Source: Sipunculus nudus
Taxonomy: Eukaryota; Annelida; Sipuncula; Golfingiida; Sipunculidae
NCBI GenBank assembly: GCA_026874595.1
Contig: CM049315.1
Coordinates: 17,383,664 to 17,447,663 of the forward strand
Length of the DNA: 64,000 nucleotides
Direction of reading: 5' to 3'
Position numbers and translations under genes: made by a program. The stretch's first letter is position 1. The number at the start of each line of letters is the position of its first letter. This document shows positions 12,440-24,609 of the stretch, in pieces. Below the pieces are notes generated by a model. The model was not told where the DNA came from and did not search any database. It worked only from the letters and a program-made list of their open reading frames with translations.

Positions 12440-13414
12440 CGTTGTGGAGCGGGGCCGCTGTAAGTGCCGTGTATGTTTATGGACATAAGGAAACGTTTCT
12501 TATAGAATTTTATGTTTCCAGCCATTCCAATCCCGCAACGGCAGAATCTGTGTTGTAGACACATGCGTCATTAAAACCCAATCCTCTTACCCGCGGCTTG
12601 TTACAAGCGCTCTTAAGGCCAAATAAATAAATAAAAGGTATGGTTCTCAGGCACCGACCACATCAATTTTAATCCCCCGCATCCAACATTTTTATTTTGA
12701 TTTTCAATAGAAACTTACCAATTTTGAGCTGCAGCCCCTCGGACATTTCTTTCAAGAAGATAAAATCATACAATTTCCTTTGTTATGTAGTGCTTATAAA
12801 TCTGTTTTACTCATGTTTTTTTCCTTTATCATTTGACAATTTTATCGAAACAAACCAAAAATTAAAAATGAAAAACCTTCCGCCGGCATTGATTTCTGAA
12901 AAAGAGTGCCTGAGAACCATACCTTTTTTTTTTTATTTTGGCCTAATGTGTATGGTTGAGTGTGAATAAAGTTAAAATTTTCCAGATAATATCAAATGTG
13001 CAATGAATATTTAGGTGACCTCACTATGATCTGTGACGCACCGGCCGGCAATGGAACTTACAACTTACAACATAAGTCCCTGAAAGTGTGAAGGTGCCAG
13101 AGCGTGTGCGCTTGTGTACGTAATTAAGTACTTATACGCGCTTAGGTAAAAGTGATTTACTCGAGTCCATTTTTTTTATAAATAGAATTACTGTACACGT
13201 TTGGCCCTGTTGATAACACGTCGTCGTTTAATAAACTATTATAAACAAGTTTTGGGTATGGCCTTTGTTTGGCCTTCTTGTGGACTTATCGGAAATTTTA
13301 GGGGAGGTGGCAATAGTAAAACAGATTTAAGATTCTTTATATCAATGTGAGCGTCTCTTTTTATTCCAGGCGTGACAAAACTGACGTGGGCAAGTGCGTC
13401 ACTTTGTGGGTGAG

Positions 13415-13469
<55 letters not shown>
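13415..13469. repeat. (AT)n microsatellite
   Basis: Pure AT repeat located at the upstream edge of the duplicated segment. Confidence 0.95.
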
Positions 13470-13470
<1 letters not shown>

Positions 13471-14026
13471 CGTGCTTGCTGAATGCACATTGAGGCAAAT
13501 CCTTCCAAAATACAGACAGGAATGCAAAAACCAAATGGGCTGAGACGTTCAGTTCTCGTACAGTCCAGGCTAACTTTTATAAATGCACTTGCACCTCTCT
13601 AGTGATAATTATAATATTCGCTGCAGCTGACGATTTATAGAACAGAAGAAGCAAACAATAAGTTGTTAATCCGGCCCAAGTTTCAGTATTAGATGTTTTG
13701 GTGATATGAGTAAGACCATATTGAAAGTATGACAAAAGTCACTCAATATTTCTAAATTTACACTAAAATTGTGTTTAAACATAACATATATTAATCTGGA
13801 TCCATTCGCTTGATGGCTATGCATACAATGGTTAGGGTTAACTCTTACTGGAAATAAAACTCTAAAAAAAAACGCTGCAGTTGTGATTCTAGATTTAATT
13901 TGTGATGATCTAAATGTTTACATTTTTATCCCGTCACATAATAACCCGTTTCATGGCAATGGGTATTTAACTGAATTTGTTTGATCACTAATAATAATGC
14001 TATGTAAAATATAACTGGCCCTTGTA

Positions 14027-14090
<64 letters not shown>

Positions 14091-14196
14091 GCCATCAACC
14101 GGTCATCATCGCACGTTTGACTACCAGTTTCTACAGTTCAAACATTGCCTTAAAATATTCTAGACTTTATCCTTTTTCATTTTACATATATATATA

Positions 14197-14258
<62 letters not shown>
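14027..14258. repeat. two (AT)n microsatellites
   Basis: AT repeats at 14027-14086 and 14186-14258 lie between the two segmental copies, with about 100 bp of ordinary sequence between them. Confidence 0.9.
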
Positions 14259-14259
<1 letters not shown>

Positions 14260-15589
14260 CCTGGCTGCATGCATAGAAGAGGTGTGTGTATATTTTGAAT
14301 CGGGATTTCACAAGCTGGTTAAGTGAGTGTTTACGCACAATAGTGATGCACATAAATTAAGATAATGTTATGTTATGATGATTTTACTTGATGCAAGTAG
14401 GATTCGGGTGTATATATATAGTGTAAGTGGCCATTTGTGCATAAGAGAGAACTGTACAATGGTTATTTGACCCATTTTGAATAATTACAATATTACTCTT
14501 TACGTTCACATTAGATGGATATTACTGATCAATATACAGTTCCGTTACTAATTACCAATAAAACCTCTTAAACCCATTTTTAATCTACTACAAGGAGGTT
14601 CTGCCAAAAGTTTAACTTTTAACAAAAATCTCAGATTAATTGCCATACGATACACAAAGAAAAAACATGAAGCAACTCTAAAAAATCACTTGTTTTTTTT
14701 TTAAATTAAATAATGACAATCCTTAAGAACCGTTTTAACCTTTGTTCTATTATATTCACGAGTATATATGATCAGAGTCACGTGTTTCACAAAACATTAT
14801 TGGACATAAAATATAACAAAACAACCTAACTGCCATCGATTCCAAATTTATGTTGAATTCTTGACAGTTACAATTTAAATAACAATACATCATATATTAA
14901 TAAATGCATATTAGTATTAAACAATCAATTAAGGATGATACACCCTTCGACATGGAACCCCTGAGTTTTTTACAATGTATTCTTACATCACCATAATTCA
15001 AAGATGTGAAGGTTTATACATTTTATCTTATATTGCATTCCATGATTACGATAATGAACTACCACTCTTGGATTTTTCAAAGTTTAAACTAATTTTTAAA
15101 ATCAAATATATCATTTTAACAACCACAGAAAGTACAATTTGATGTAGCAAAATGTAAAATATAATAAAAAAAATTTTGACATGTACATGGAATTACATAA
15201 AAATCAGTCAAGCACTAATATAGCCCGGTTATTCATATGTGATTTTTTACAGGAAAGGTCCCCTAAGTATCGGTGAACCTGCTAGATGTCATGGGGTGAA
15301 GGTTTAAGAAACATTTTCCCTGAACATGCACGTTACTCCTATGGTCGTCTTCTTTGTTCAGGTTCAGTGACTCACGAGAGAGGGATTTTTAAACTGAAAA
15401 ACAGGATCCTCGCCTGAGAATGATGTAACTTTTGTCAGGCAATCTCGTTTTTTACATAACGAACCCGTACACTTAATGTGAGTCATTACCAATAGATGTC
15501 ACTAGTATGGGGAAAATGTCTCAATTGTCTACTGAAGACATGCCTCAAGAAGAGTAACCTATCAGTGGATAAATGATAGCTTCAACAAA

Positions 15590-15645
15590 TCATACTTTCT
15601 TGAATGGAGCTTTATCGAATTCGTCCTTGTCCATCCTCAGATCTC
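15590..15645 (-). CDS. secreted Cys-hairpin/EF-hand protein, exon 3
   Basis: The exon follows a TTTTTTCAG acceptor and continues the phase-1 codon of exon 2. It completes the second EF-hand loop, read across the junction as D-Q-D-G-D-L-R-M-D-K-D-E, with acidic residues at positions 1, 3, 5, 9 and 12. It ends DKAPFKKV followed by TGA at 15592-15590. Confidence 0.75.
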
Positions 15646-16131
15646 CTGAAAAAATTAAACAAAAATAACACAATTTGGAGTTTTAAACTGGAGTATTGCT
15701 GTTACAGAAACACAGAACACGAAGAAGCAATCAATATGGAGGACTAGGGTGATTAAAATTAAGTCTATTTAGAACAATAATTCATTGGTACATTATAATC
15801 ACTGTTGCCTTGCTAACCGTTTATAAGCATGATCTGGTTCTTTAATCTGAAGAAGAGGTCTGATTACAAACAAAGTAGAGTTCTGGATAATAATAGAAAG
15901 ATCCAACTTCACTTTATTTAATTTAAATGTATTTCACAAATATTCATTTATAACTTATCGAATCATCTTTCATTAAATGGCTTCTGTCACCTTGTGTGTT
16001 TATATATTTGTATTTGCCCGCATGTGCATACATGGAAATATATAATATGAAAAAAAAATGCGAGACTGTCCGATTTTCCGAGTAAATCATGTCATAACCG
16101 TCATATATATATATATATATAACTTTATATT

Positions 16132-16183
<52 letters not shown>

Positions 16184-17032
16184 CATCGGAATATTTTTGT
16201 CACACGGTTTGGTGAGAAATCATCCGACCTCATCCTGGTTATATACTAGTATATATATATATTTCAGAAAGGTGTGTCAAAGAAATCTTGATTTTCGTAT
16301 CATTTTAAGATTAGATAATTTTGCATTATAAGATTATTTTATTAGATTGAAAAATAAGGGTAAGTTAAAATCACAGTGTTTACATAATAGATTGTTACAT
16401 TATCGACAATGGAGATTGACAATGGACAGCTATACTAGAGTTTTATTAGGTCGACCCCCTTCTCTCTCTTCTTCCAAGTGCCTTCCCTTTTTTCTGTTTG
16501 TGTGTTTGTGGTATCATCAAGTAGGTTGGAAAATGATTTTGCGTGCCACCTGACATGTTATATAATGAATTCTGAATAGGCGTGCATGTGATAAGAACGA
16601 AAGGTCAACTAAATACATCGTTTTGAAAGAAAACAGCTCTCAAGAATCAAAACTAGTCTCACGTCATTTTAACATAATAAAAACACTGGAAAGTCACGAG
16701 GTTTACAAAGCCTTTATGTGATTGTTTAGATTTTTATTACTTCAACCATGACCATGCTGTAAAACATATGAAAATATTTGTGTTGCCCCTCAACAGCCGT
16801 GCTGTCTTGTTTGCTTTTCTTGTCAATAAGTCACGAAATAGCACATTGAAGGTGCTGGCTGAAACATTGTCATTAATCAACGTAGCCAGAGGATAAGCTC
16901 TGAGAAACATGGGTGTATGTGTATTTGTTTGACGGTAATCGTTGGTGTGACAGTGAGAGAGACAGAGAGATAGAGAGCTAGAGAGGAACAGAGAGGGAGG
17001 GAGATGGACAGACATGCAAAGAATCCACTAAC

Positions 17033-17171
17033 CATCCTGGTCGGCGATCTTCATGGCGGCATGCCCGGAGACGAAGTCCACTCTCAGCGTCTGTATGAAT
17101 TCCCTCTCTGATATGAATCCGTCTTTGTTATGGTCATATACCACGAACTGAGCCGGAAATGACGACATCGT
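17033..17171 (-). CDS. secreted Cys-hairpin/EF-hand protein, exon 2
   Basis: The exon begins after a TATTTTCAG acceptor in phase 0 and ends in phase 1 at GATG|GTTAGT. It encodes MSSFPAQF and then the first EF-hand loop DHNKDGFISERE, which has Asp at 1, Asn at 3, Asp at 5, Gly at 6, Ile at 8, Ser at 9 and Glu at 12 and so fits a calcium site. A helix follows, leading into the second loop (IADQDG), which is split by the intron. Confidence 0.8.
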
Positions 17172-17477
17172 CTGAAAATACACGGATTGTTCTTTAGAGA
17201 CCAGCCAATGTTCTAGTCTTTAAACCCTAACATAGAAATACACAACGCAGACATTATAAATATCTTTATGTTTATGACGTTTCCGCACCAATGACATCTA
17301 AATGTTCCGAATCCTTTATATGGAGAACCAGGAAGATCAATAAATACACAAAATTAACATTGTGATGACCCTCGTTCAAGAGGCGGTGCCGTTCGATTTG
17401 TTTAAAAGTAACAAAAGTCACTGAAAGTGTTTTAAGTTTTTGCATCACAGTAGATTTTATTGTGATTTGTTTCTTAC

Positions 17478-17648
17478 ATGTTTGTCTTTGGGTCCCGGGC
17501 ATCTTCTTGTGCAGGTTATTGAGCAGACAAAAATGAAGCATTCTTTCTCACAATGGAACGGACAGTTGGTCTTCCTGGCCTCCCCGTTGTTTACGTAGAA
17601 CACTGTGACCATCAGTATAGCCATCGCGCATGCGCTGTGCATTCTCAT
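17478..17648 (-). CDS. secreted Cys-hairpin/EF-hand protein, exon 1 (gene overview)
   Basis: The full product is predicted at 121 residues from exons 17648-17478, 17171-17033 and 15645-15590. Exon 1 gives a signal peptide (MRMHSACAMAILMV..., cleavage probably near GEA at 22-24) and six Cys spaced C-x3-C-x3-C-x4-C-x3-C-x3-C, as expected for two helices clamped by disulfides. The rest is an EF-hand pair, so the product is probably a secreted, calcium-binding peptide. The start is chosen because it lies 16 bases after a TTTTTTCCAG acceptor and aligns with the paralogues; a second Met is two codons on. The C-x3-C...C-x3-C hairpin also occurs in some venom and defence peptides, but nothing here proves such a role; a shell-matrix or mucus protein is equally possible. 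The domain combination is not one I can name. Confidence 0.8.
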
Positions 17649-18639
17649 TCCTGACTTAAGGCTGGAAAAAATGTTAAAAAAAGACGGATAAAGAAGATAA
17701 AATTTTGATGTTAGATTAAGTCTCAAGTATCAAATAGATTTCATTTTAATGGGTTTATTTGAGATTCTTAAACAAGCACAGATGAGATGAGTAAAGATGT
17801 CTGTTATGATTATCAATAAAACTTCAATATTCTTGAAACTGTTAATATTCAAAACAAGGAACACTTTTGTCACAGCATAAAGAAATACAGAGAATGGTAG
17901 GAAAATATCAATTATTGTGAATTTGTTAACTCAGTAATCATTTGTGTGGAATGCACGATTCAATAGCCCCAGTTTCTTATTAACCGGTATCGCATGAAAA
18001 GTCGGAATAAACATCCCCGCGATATATCTCAACCATATGTAGCTTGATGTAAATGGAAGAATACAGCACTCAAAATTGATGCTAACATGAGCCATATTTT
18101 TATGTTTTATTATTCATTTTCATGTGATAGTTTTCACTGGATTGATTTTATTGTCTGGATCCAGAGATAAATTTATAATTAATGTTGTCTGCAAAGTCAG
18201 GGGAGGGGCGGGCATAGCCCAATGTGATGCTACCGGGCTACGCCCCTGTTTACAAAAGGGCCACAGTATACGCACAAACTTTTGATGGTTCCCCAGTATG
18301 TCGCTTTAGAGGGTTAACTGTATTACATACAACCATGTTAAGATTGGACCATTTACGGTAAAAAATTGGAGCGGCGAACGGTTTTACCTTCTTCATCAGA
18401 ATATATAAAGTAGGTCACGTTGGCCTGATTAAAACACGACGCCATAACCGCAAAGTGGTAAAATAAGTAATTTTAAGAACAATAACGTGGTATGTGTAGG
18501 ATGTAGAACCAAGTCTTAAGAAACAGGGAAGTGATTTATTCAGTGAGACAGTGTTATAGATAAAAGGTTTAATTTCAAGTTATCCATTATTGCAATACCT
18601 TTGCGGGTATTGGAAGTGATGTGAAAAAAACACGAACTC

Positions 18640-18693
18640 ACCTGTAGTAATCTTGATATATATTATCGTGTTACCGCCTACACGTGATTTATA
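18640..18693 (-). promoter_or_regulatory. TATA box and 5' UTR exon of the EF-hand gene
   Basis: On the minus strand TATAAA (18693-18688) is followed 46 bases later by a CTACAG|GTGAGT donor (GT at 18641-18640). This leaves a very short non-coding first exon, joined across about 1 kb to the acceptor before 17648. CACGTG (18681-18686) lies immediately 3' of the TATA box. Confidence 0.65.
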
Positions 18694-19525
18694 CGGTGTG
18701 AAGATGGGCCACTGTAAGGTGTCCTGTATGTATAAATACACGTAATCTTTCCTTGTAAAATGTTACGTTACTAGACATCTACCTTTCCGCAACGGTGGTA
18801 TCTGTCCTATAAGGACACGTGCGTCATTAGAACCCTTCCTGTTACCCGCGGCTTGGCACAAGCACTCATTCGGTGCACGATTTAGTGTGAATGAAGGTTT
18901 CAGTGTCATTTCATTCCTTGATAGTTGCTAGCGCTGGAATCTGAAACATTAATTTTACATTTCTCCCCACTTGAGCATACAACCCTTCCCTGACGTCTAA
19001 TGATCCTTCCTGACTGTAAAAATTAATTGACACAAAAGTAGTACGTGATAGACCCTGACGCAGAACACGTCACAGTATACGTGCTCCTCCTCCAGCCGAC
19101 AGGAAGGAAAACAAGTCATAAATACCGAGGAACAGTCAGATAGTTAACAGTTTTAAGATCCTTAATGTCAATGAGTCTCTTTATTTTCCTAGCGTGACAT
19201 TTCTGACGTAGTATAAGTGCGTCACTGGTACGGTATACTTAGCGAAATCACTGGGCAAAGTTATGCACGAGAGCTGATACGTCTTGACGATCACGTGCAA
19301 TGATCATGTGAAAGGAAATAAATTTGTCGATATCAAATGTATGGCTACTACAAATAAAATATTCCCAAATAAAGATATCAGGCAAAAGAACCTATTAAGG
19401 TGAGGCAAAATCTACATTTTATTACTCCAAAATCTAATAGTCGCTGAAACTATAACGACTAACTGAACGGTCGGGCAGAAGTCGAACAAAGTAGATTACC
19501 AATGAAGCAAGGTAAATGCTCTTGG

Positions 19526-19527
<2 letters not shown>

Positions 19528-19588
<61 letters not shown>
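19528..19588. repeat. (AT)n microsatellite
   Basis: Pure AT repeat between the duplicated segment and the broken gene at 21-23 kb. Confidence 0.95.
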
Positions 19589-19590
<2 letters not shown>

Positions 19591-20025
19591 AACCAGCTTA
19601 TCCTACCCGTTCATTATTTTGCACTTGAAGACCTGTTTAGTTTCATCCAAAATACGGCAAATGGCTATTTAATAAAATGAAGTTTGGTTAGAATATTTGA
19701 ATATTTTTAGATAACACCACAACTCACCCGTGACATATGGACATTTTGCTAAACAGGTCATATGAATAACATGCCTTAAGGTGATTAATAAATTAATAAG
19801 CAAAAGAAATAAAAAGAATATTTGCAGCCCTATCATTCAAAAGCCTGAGTCCTTCGTTTAGAGTAACAAACTGCTTTCTGCCTTAACACTGATTCATATT
19901 AACGGACATATGGCGCTGCAATAGCACCTTAAACAAGTGATTTGAAATAGCTCTCGATTGATGGTAGCAGTAGAGAAATAAACCCCATTTTCGCACATTT
20001 GGCCGCATCCCGACAAATCAAGGCC

Positions 20026-20191
20026 AAAAGGTGTCCAAAATATCCATTGCGACCATTGTCAATTATTATATTCCTCAAGGATTGCCATGTTTATATTTGA
20101 GTCCTCTGTTCTGTGCTTTTTTATGTATAATACAAGCTATGCTCTCTGATTTTGGAAAAAAAATACTGCTGTTAGATCTACCATCTACAAC
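20026..20191 (+). repeat. direct repeat flanking the broken gene, left copy
   Basis: From AAGGCCAAAA to the string ending ACCATCTAC, this matches 22893-23081 in the same orientation, with small indels. The sequence just after it (ATTTACTACAA near 20430) also has a partner near 23149. The pair brackets the broken gene at 21.0-22.9 kb. Confidence 0.7.
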
Positions 20192-20519
20192 ATTAAGGTG
20201 GGTTTGAAAGACTTTATGAAAAAGTGCAACTTTTATATATCGAAAGGGATGTTTTCTTTTAACACTATTGTTACAAAATATAAATCATTTTATAGAAATA
20301 AATTATTGCATTTAAACAACTACTAATTGCACTTAAACAATTCACAAGAGTATATTGACCGTGAATGAACCGAAATAATTCCTAATTCTAGTAATGATCC
20401 ATGTCTTATTTCTGTGCTTTCATCAGATTTACTACAAACCTAATATAGTGCAGCAGATAGTTGAAACAATCTTTCAAATGGTGATACAAACACCAAATTT
20501 GACAAAAATACTTCTTAGA

Positions 20520-20610
20520 CACTTCTCTTTTGAAAAAGTACGCGGGCCACTTGAAAATCGAGATGGCTGCCCATTTTTTCAAGATGGCCGCCATGCAGAC
20601 ATATAAATGG
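20520..20610. repeat. degenerate 'AAGATGGC' repeat stretch
   Basis: GAGATGGCTGCC and CAAGATGGCCGCCA stand 25 bp apart next to AAATGGTGATACAAACACCAAA, a wording I associate with dispersed invertebrate repeats. It probably belongs to the same repeat unit as the broken gene. Confidence 0.4.
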
Positions 20611-20989
20611 GAAATTTACCACAGCATCTCACCACTTTGATCAATTTGGATGATCTTGGTGTCTAAAAGTAGGTTTATGACTACGGGAAACCTTCTAAGG
20701 AGCTCATTTTTATCAGTTTTAGCAAAAATGGTGAAAAAGTATATAGAGACTAGGACATATTCTACGAAATATTTGAATTATTAGAATGTAAAACTGGAAC
20801 TTTTAAAATTTGTTTTTGGTGGAGGTAACCGCCTCCATTTTTTTGCTTGCTTAACTAAGCTATATACAACAAAATTCAATTCAATCAGTCCATACGAGGT
20901 TAGGCATGCCTGTCATCCAGATGAATTAAAATTTGGCCTAACCCTCACATTTGCAGCTACATAGTCTGGTACAGGTAAAACTGAATCGG

Positions 20990-22936
20990 TAGCATTTGCA
21001 CCTTCATGGCATTCAGACTTACATCCACACTTGGTCAGCTGTTGGCAACTATCTGCAATAGGTGGAAGTGTTGTCCAGAAGACCTTCCATGTATCCCCAA
21101 TCTTTGTCTACCCCCAGTCGGCAGGATTCTGTGTTTCTTGTTGACGTAGTGTAGACTGACTCCATATGCAGCCTGCTTTATAGGCAGCACGCTTTGCATG
21201 CTGAAGTAGTGCTGCCCTCGTTGAAGGAATTGCGTCATAAGACCTCTGCTTTCGAGCAAACTTGTCCAGCCTGGCATCATCAACACGTGCAACTGTACTG
21301 GAACTGTCATACATTGTCACCACAAACTTCTCCAAGACCTCCAGATCATCATCATCTACTGCTGGTGGGTACTGGCTGAGCTTGGCAAACACATCAGAAG
21401 CCTCAACACACACGTCCCAGTTTTGCCATGCTGATTTCTTCCCTTTGCTGCGGAAGCCTGACACAAGATCGCAACCAGTGAAGGCATAAAGAAGAGTATT
21501 CCTTTGCTTTTTTTTCCGGTCCTATGGAGTTGAACAAGTCATGTACAGGAAACCATCTCAGGTTTAACCCTTGTCCAAAGGCCATCCACAACTGCAGCAG
21601 ACCAGTGTCTTGAAGAAGAGGCAGAACACTGAATTCTATGACGAGGACATCTGTGTCAGTGGCTTTCGCCATTAATATCTTGCTCCCCCTCTCCACTGCA
21701 TCCCTGGCATGTACAAAGTAGCGTGTGTCTGCTTCCTCATGACTACATGGTGCAATCCTATCAAAGCTGAGCTTGTGGTTGCTGGCAACATCTTGTTCTT
21801 TGGTCACAATGACCAAGTTGGGTGTAGACATCTGTGCAATCTTGTCAGCCAGGAACCTGAACAGTTCAGTTTTGTTGTCACTGTCTCGCAGGAAGTTCCG
21901 CCAGTTTGAGGGGATTTTGCCCTTGCTTGTCACTCTTTGTCTTACTCCATGTCCACGCTTTGACCTGGTTTCAGCCTTGAGAATCGATTGCTGGTAGACA
22001 TCAAACACTATGTCTGTTCTCTTGTACTTGTTGGAGTATGCTTTAACTGTGGGGAGCACATCCTACATGGCGTAGTCTTCAAAAGTATTTGAGTTTCGTG
22101 GTGACAGGGTGGTCACCAGTGCTGAACCAACAATGATGATTGTATCAACCTCTGGGTCCACATCAGGTATGTTAACCTGGCTTTCAAGGATGGTTGCAAG
22201 ACTTCTGACTAGTTTTTAGCTTCCCGCCTTCACTCAAGAGCAGCAGGGAACTGCTTGTTCTCATTGCGAAAGAACTCCTGCAGGTCACATTCTCTGCTCT
22301 GGCATGAGATGAAAAGCTTGGAGAAGAGCTGGCAGTCCGTCTTCAGCACTTGCTGCTTTGAAGCATCAGCATAGGCTGGTTCCTGTCTGAAGAAGTCCAC
22401 CCTATTTTTCTTGATTGGATCATGGAAGGTGGTCATTTCCTCATTTTGCAGGCCCTTCATGAACTGCTGGAAACGAGTTCTGCCCCTATCATAGTGTGTG
22501 CTAAGCAGTTCAACTGCACTGGGATGAGCGAAATCCTTGGTGTCCATTGACAGCAGGTCCACACTCTCTTCTAGAAAAGGATTGCCTTCAAAAGTTGGTA
22601 GAGACTGCATGCTGTTATCTGATTGGCCTGGCGTGTCTCAGTGATACTTGCTGCTGATAGGAAAGATTCTGCAGTCCCAGAGGAAGCCATCCCTGCCTCC
22701 ACCAGGGCCCCTGTCCAACCACTCCCCTGCAGAAGCGTTCAAATTGACTTCAGTGCAGCCAACTCAATGTGTAGGACTCCAAACATCATGACGAACTTAT
22801 CCTCACCATACTGCTCAGGCCAGTGCCACTGGATTTGTTTTGCTTGTGCATAAATAGGCTGGTCAGCACATTTTGTCTCATTCCGACATTTGAAGGCCAA
22901 AAATGTGTCCAAAATATTCAATGCGACCACAGTCAA
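20990..22936 (-). pseudogene. broken invertebrate repeat-family protein (HEEADTR/TDTDVLV motif family)
   Basis: Pieces in the right order but different frames run down the minus strand: 22936-22739 (contains AKQIQWHWPEQYGEDKFVMM), then about 22730-22620, 22610-22230, 22059-21403 (contains SHEEADTRYFVHA and KATDTDVLV) and 21464-21035. At least four frameshifts or stops separate them. Proteins with HEEADTR...TDTDVLV are very common as multi-copy predicted genes in cnidarian, mollusc and other invertebrate genomes, which points to a mobile or repeat-borne family (from memory, exact family not assigned). No start, intron or terminal repeat is clear apart from the flanking direct repeats. The remnant is not expected to be functional. 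Confidence 0.7.
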
Positions 22937-23081
22937 TTATAATAATTCTCAAGGGTTGCCATGTTTATATTTGGGTTGCCATGTTCATATTTGGATCTTC
23001 TGTTCTGTGCTTTTTATTTATAATACAAGCTATGCTCTCGGATTTTAGAAAAAAAATACTGCTGTCAGATCTCCCATCTAC
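22893..23081 (+). repeat. direct repeat flanking the broken gene, right copy
   Basis: This is the partner of 20026-20191. Part of the most upstream coding remnant of the broken gene lies within it, so the repeat may be an internal duplication, not an LTR. Confidence 0.7.
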
Positions 23082-23329
23082 TACTGAACCAAAATAAGTC
23101 CAAACTCTAGTAATAATCAAAGTCTACTCGATCTCCTTTGCTTCAGATTTACTGCAAGCCAAATAAAGGAGGAAAATAAGAATCCCTCATTATAACAAAT
23201 AGTTTTAGAGAGGGAAAGTGAAATAGCGTGGATGGGGAAGGTGAAACAATCACCAATGGGAAAATTAGATAGGCATACCACTGGTATATATCACAGCCAC
23301 TATAGTGGTATATTTTGATGCTGGAGATG

Positions 23330-24060
23330 AGTGAGTGAATAAGTCCATAGGAGACCTCTTTAGGGATTACTGTGAATGGTATAGTCCTGTGGAGACCTCT
23401 GGTGATATTACTTTGGGTGATTAGTCTGGTGAAAACATCTGGTTTGGAATACCTGTGGGTGATTCATTCCCGTGGAGACCTCTGTTAGGAATAATGTAGG
23501 TTAAAGGTTTTTTTTAAGGTAAGGTTAAGCTTTTGGTGGACGGGTTTTTTTTGTGCAGATGGCTTTTCATCAAAAACTGAGACTGGGCCCTGATGTGATT
23601 GGCTGGTGCAATCGCCTGTGTGACGTCGCCAGCCAAATAAAGAAATGACATTAATTTAGCAATATATGTTATTCTTAGAATTCCCTGAAAATCTGGTGTT
23701 GACAGTGCCATGAAGAAATACTAAGTTTTTGATGAGATCTAGAATTTTGAGTCGCAGGGGCTGACATTATGTGTTGATGGTGCTCATAAACGGCTAATAG
23801 ATTGTGAACAAATCACACAACATCATATGTTTTGTGTCGTTTATAAATAAACAGACAAATATTTTTCGTTCAGGAATTGAACTCAGTTTTTGCAAAATCA
23901 GTATAAATATTTTTAAAATATGTTATATCTTTTTAAGATAGTATAAGGAGGTTTGGAAAACGTTTGTTTGAACTGTGGGCGATTTAGTTCGGTGGTGACC
24001 TCTGTCCTCTGTTGGGATTACTGTGGAGGCCACTGGTTCGGATTACTGCGGGTGATTCAC
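23330..24060 (+). repeat. degenerate minisatellite (GGAGACCTCTG / GGGTGATT units)
   Basis: Units containing (G)TGGAGACCTCTG, GGATTACTGTGG and GGTGATT recur four times at 23345-23490 and again at 23985-24060, separated by unrelated sequence. Confidence 0.6.
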
Positions 24061-24531
24061 AGGCAAAAAAAAAAAATAATACGCGTTCAAGTTGTTTTCA
24101 TATGAGCGCGTTTATAAATCACCAAACACAGAGGGATGTATGACAAAACAGGTTTTTATCTAGGTTAAAGCCCTACTTCCACCCTCAGGGTGTTTTTGCA
24201 CATATGAAAGGTATGAACCTACAAACAGAATTTATGTATAAATTTCTGACATTTGGCAGCTACTATCCGTGATAGGAACGAATTTGTGAACAGAGTCCTG
24301 GGAGCTCCAAGAAAAAGTTGAGACAGCCCCTGGGACGTGTGTGACGTCACAACCAGAACCCCGGTTGCGCGTCCACGTGCTCCAGCAAGGCCGACTGGGT
24401 GATCTGGTCAAGCGAGGCGGAAGAATCATCTTCAAATGCAACGTCTGAGACACCGTAAAAGGAGTATAAGCGGCGAATTTAGATCTGTAGATATTTTGGA
24501 CAACTTCGACATCAGCCTCACGTAATTTCGA

Positions 24532-24536
<5 letters not shown>

Positions 24537-24566
<30 letters not shown>

Positions 24567-24576
24567 ATATATATAT
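24537..24576. repeat. (AT)n microsatellite
   Basis: AT repeat with one C interruption, followed by a short GA-rich tract at 24586-24608. Confidence 0.9.
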
Positions 24577-24609
24577 TTTTATATTGAGAGAGAGAGGAGG
24601 AGAGAGACA

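Larger units (their letters stand above)
6540..13480. repeat. segmental duplication, copy 1 (decayed)
   Basis: Order and sequence of many short blocks match 14440-19260: the 3' flank, the three coding exons, the 5' UTR exon with promoter, and an upstream block ending ...AGTGCGTCAC (about 13395 here, about 19220 in the other copy). This copy is longer because of several insertions. The duplication therefore predates those insertions. Confidence 0.75.
14440..19260. repeat. segmental duplication, copy 2 (intact gene)
   Basis: This is the better-preserved copy of 6540-13480. Shared blocks include the 3' flank around 15280-15650, all exons, the promoter at 18640-18693, TTACCCGCGGCTTG (about 18840; about 12587 in copy 1) and ...AGTGCGTCAC (about 19220). 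Confidence 0.75.
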
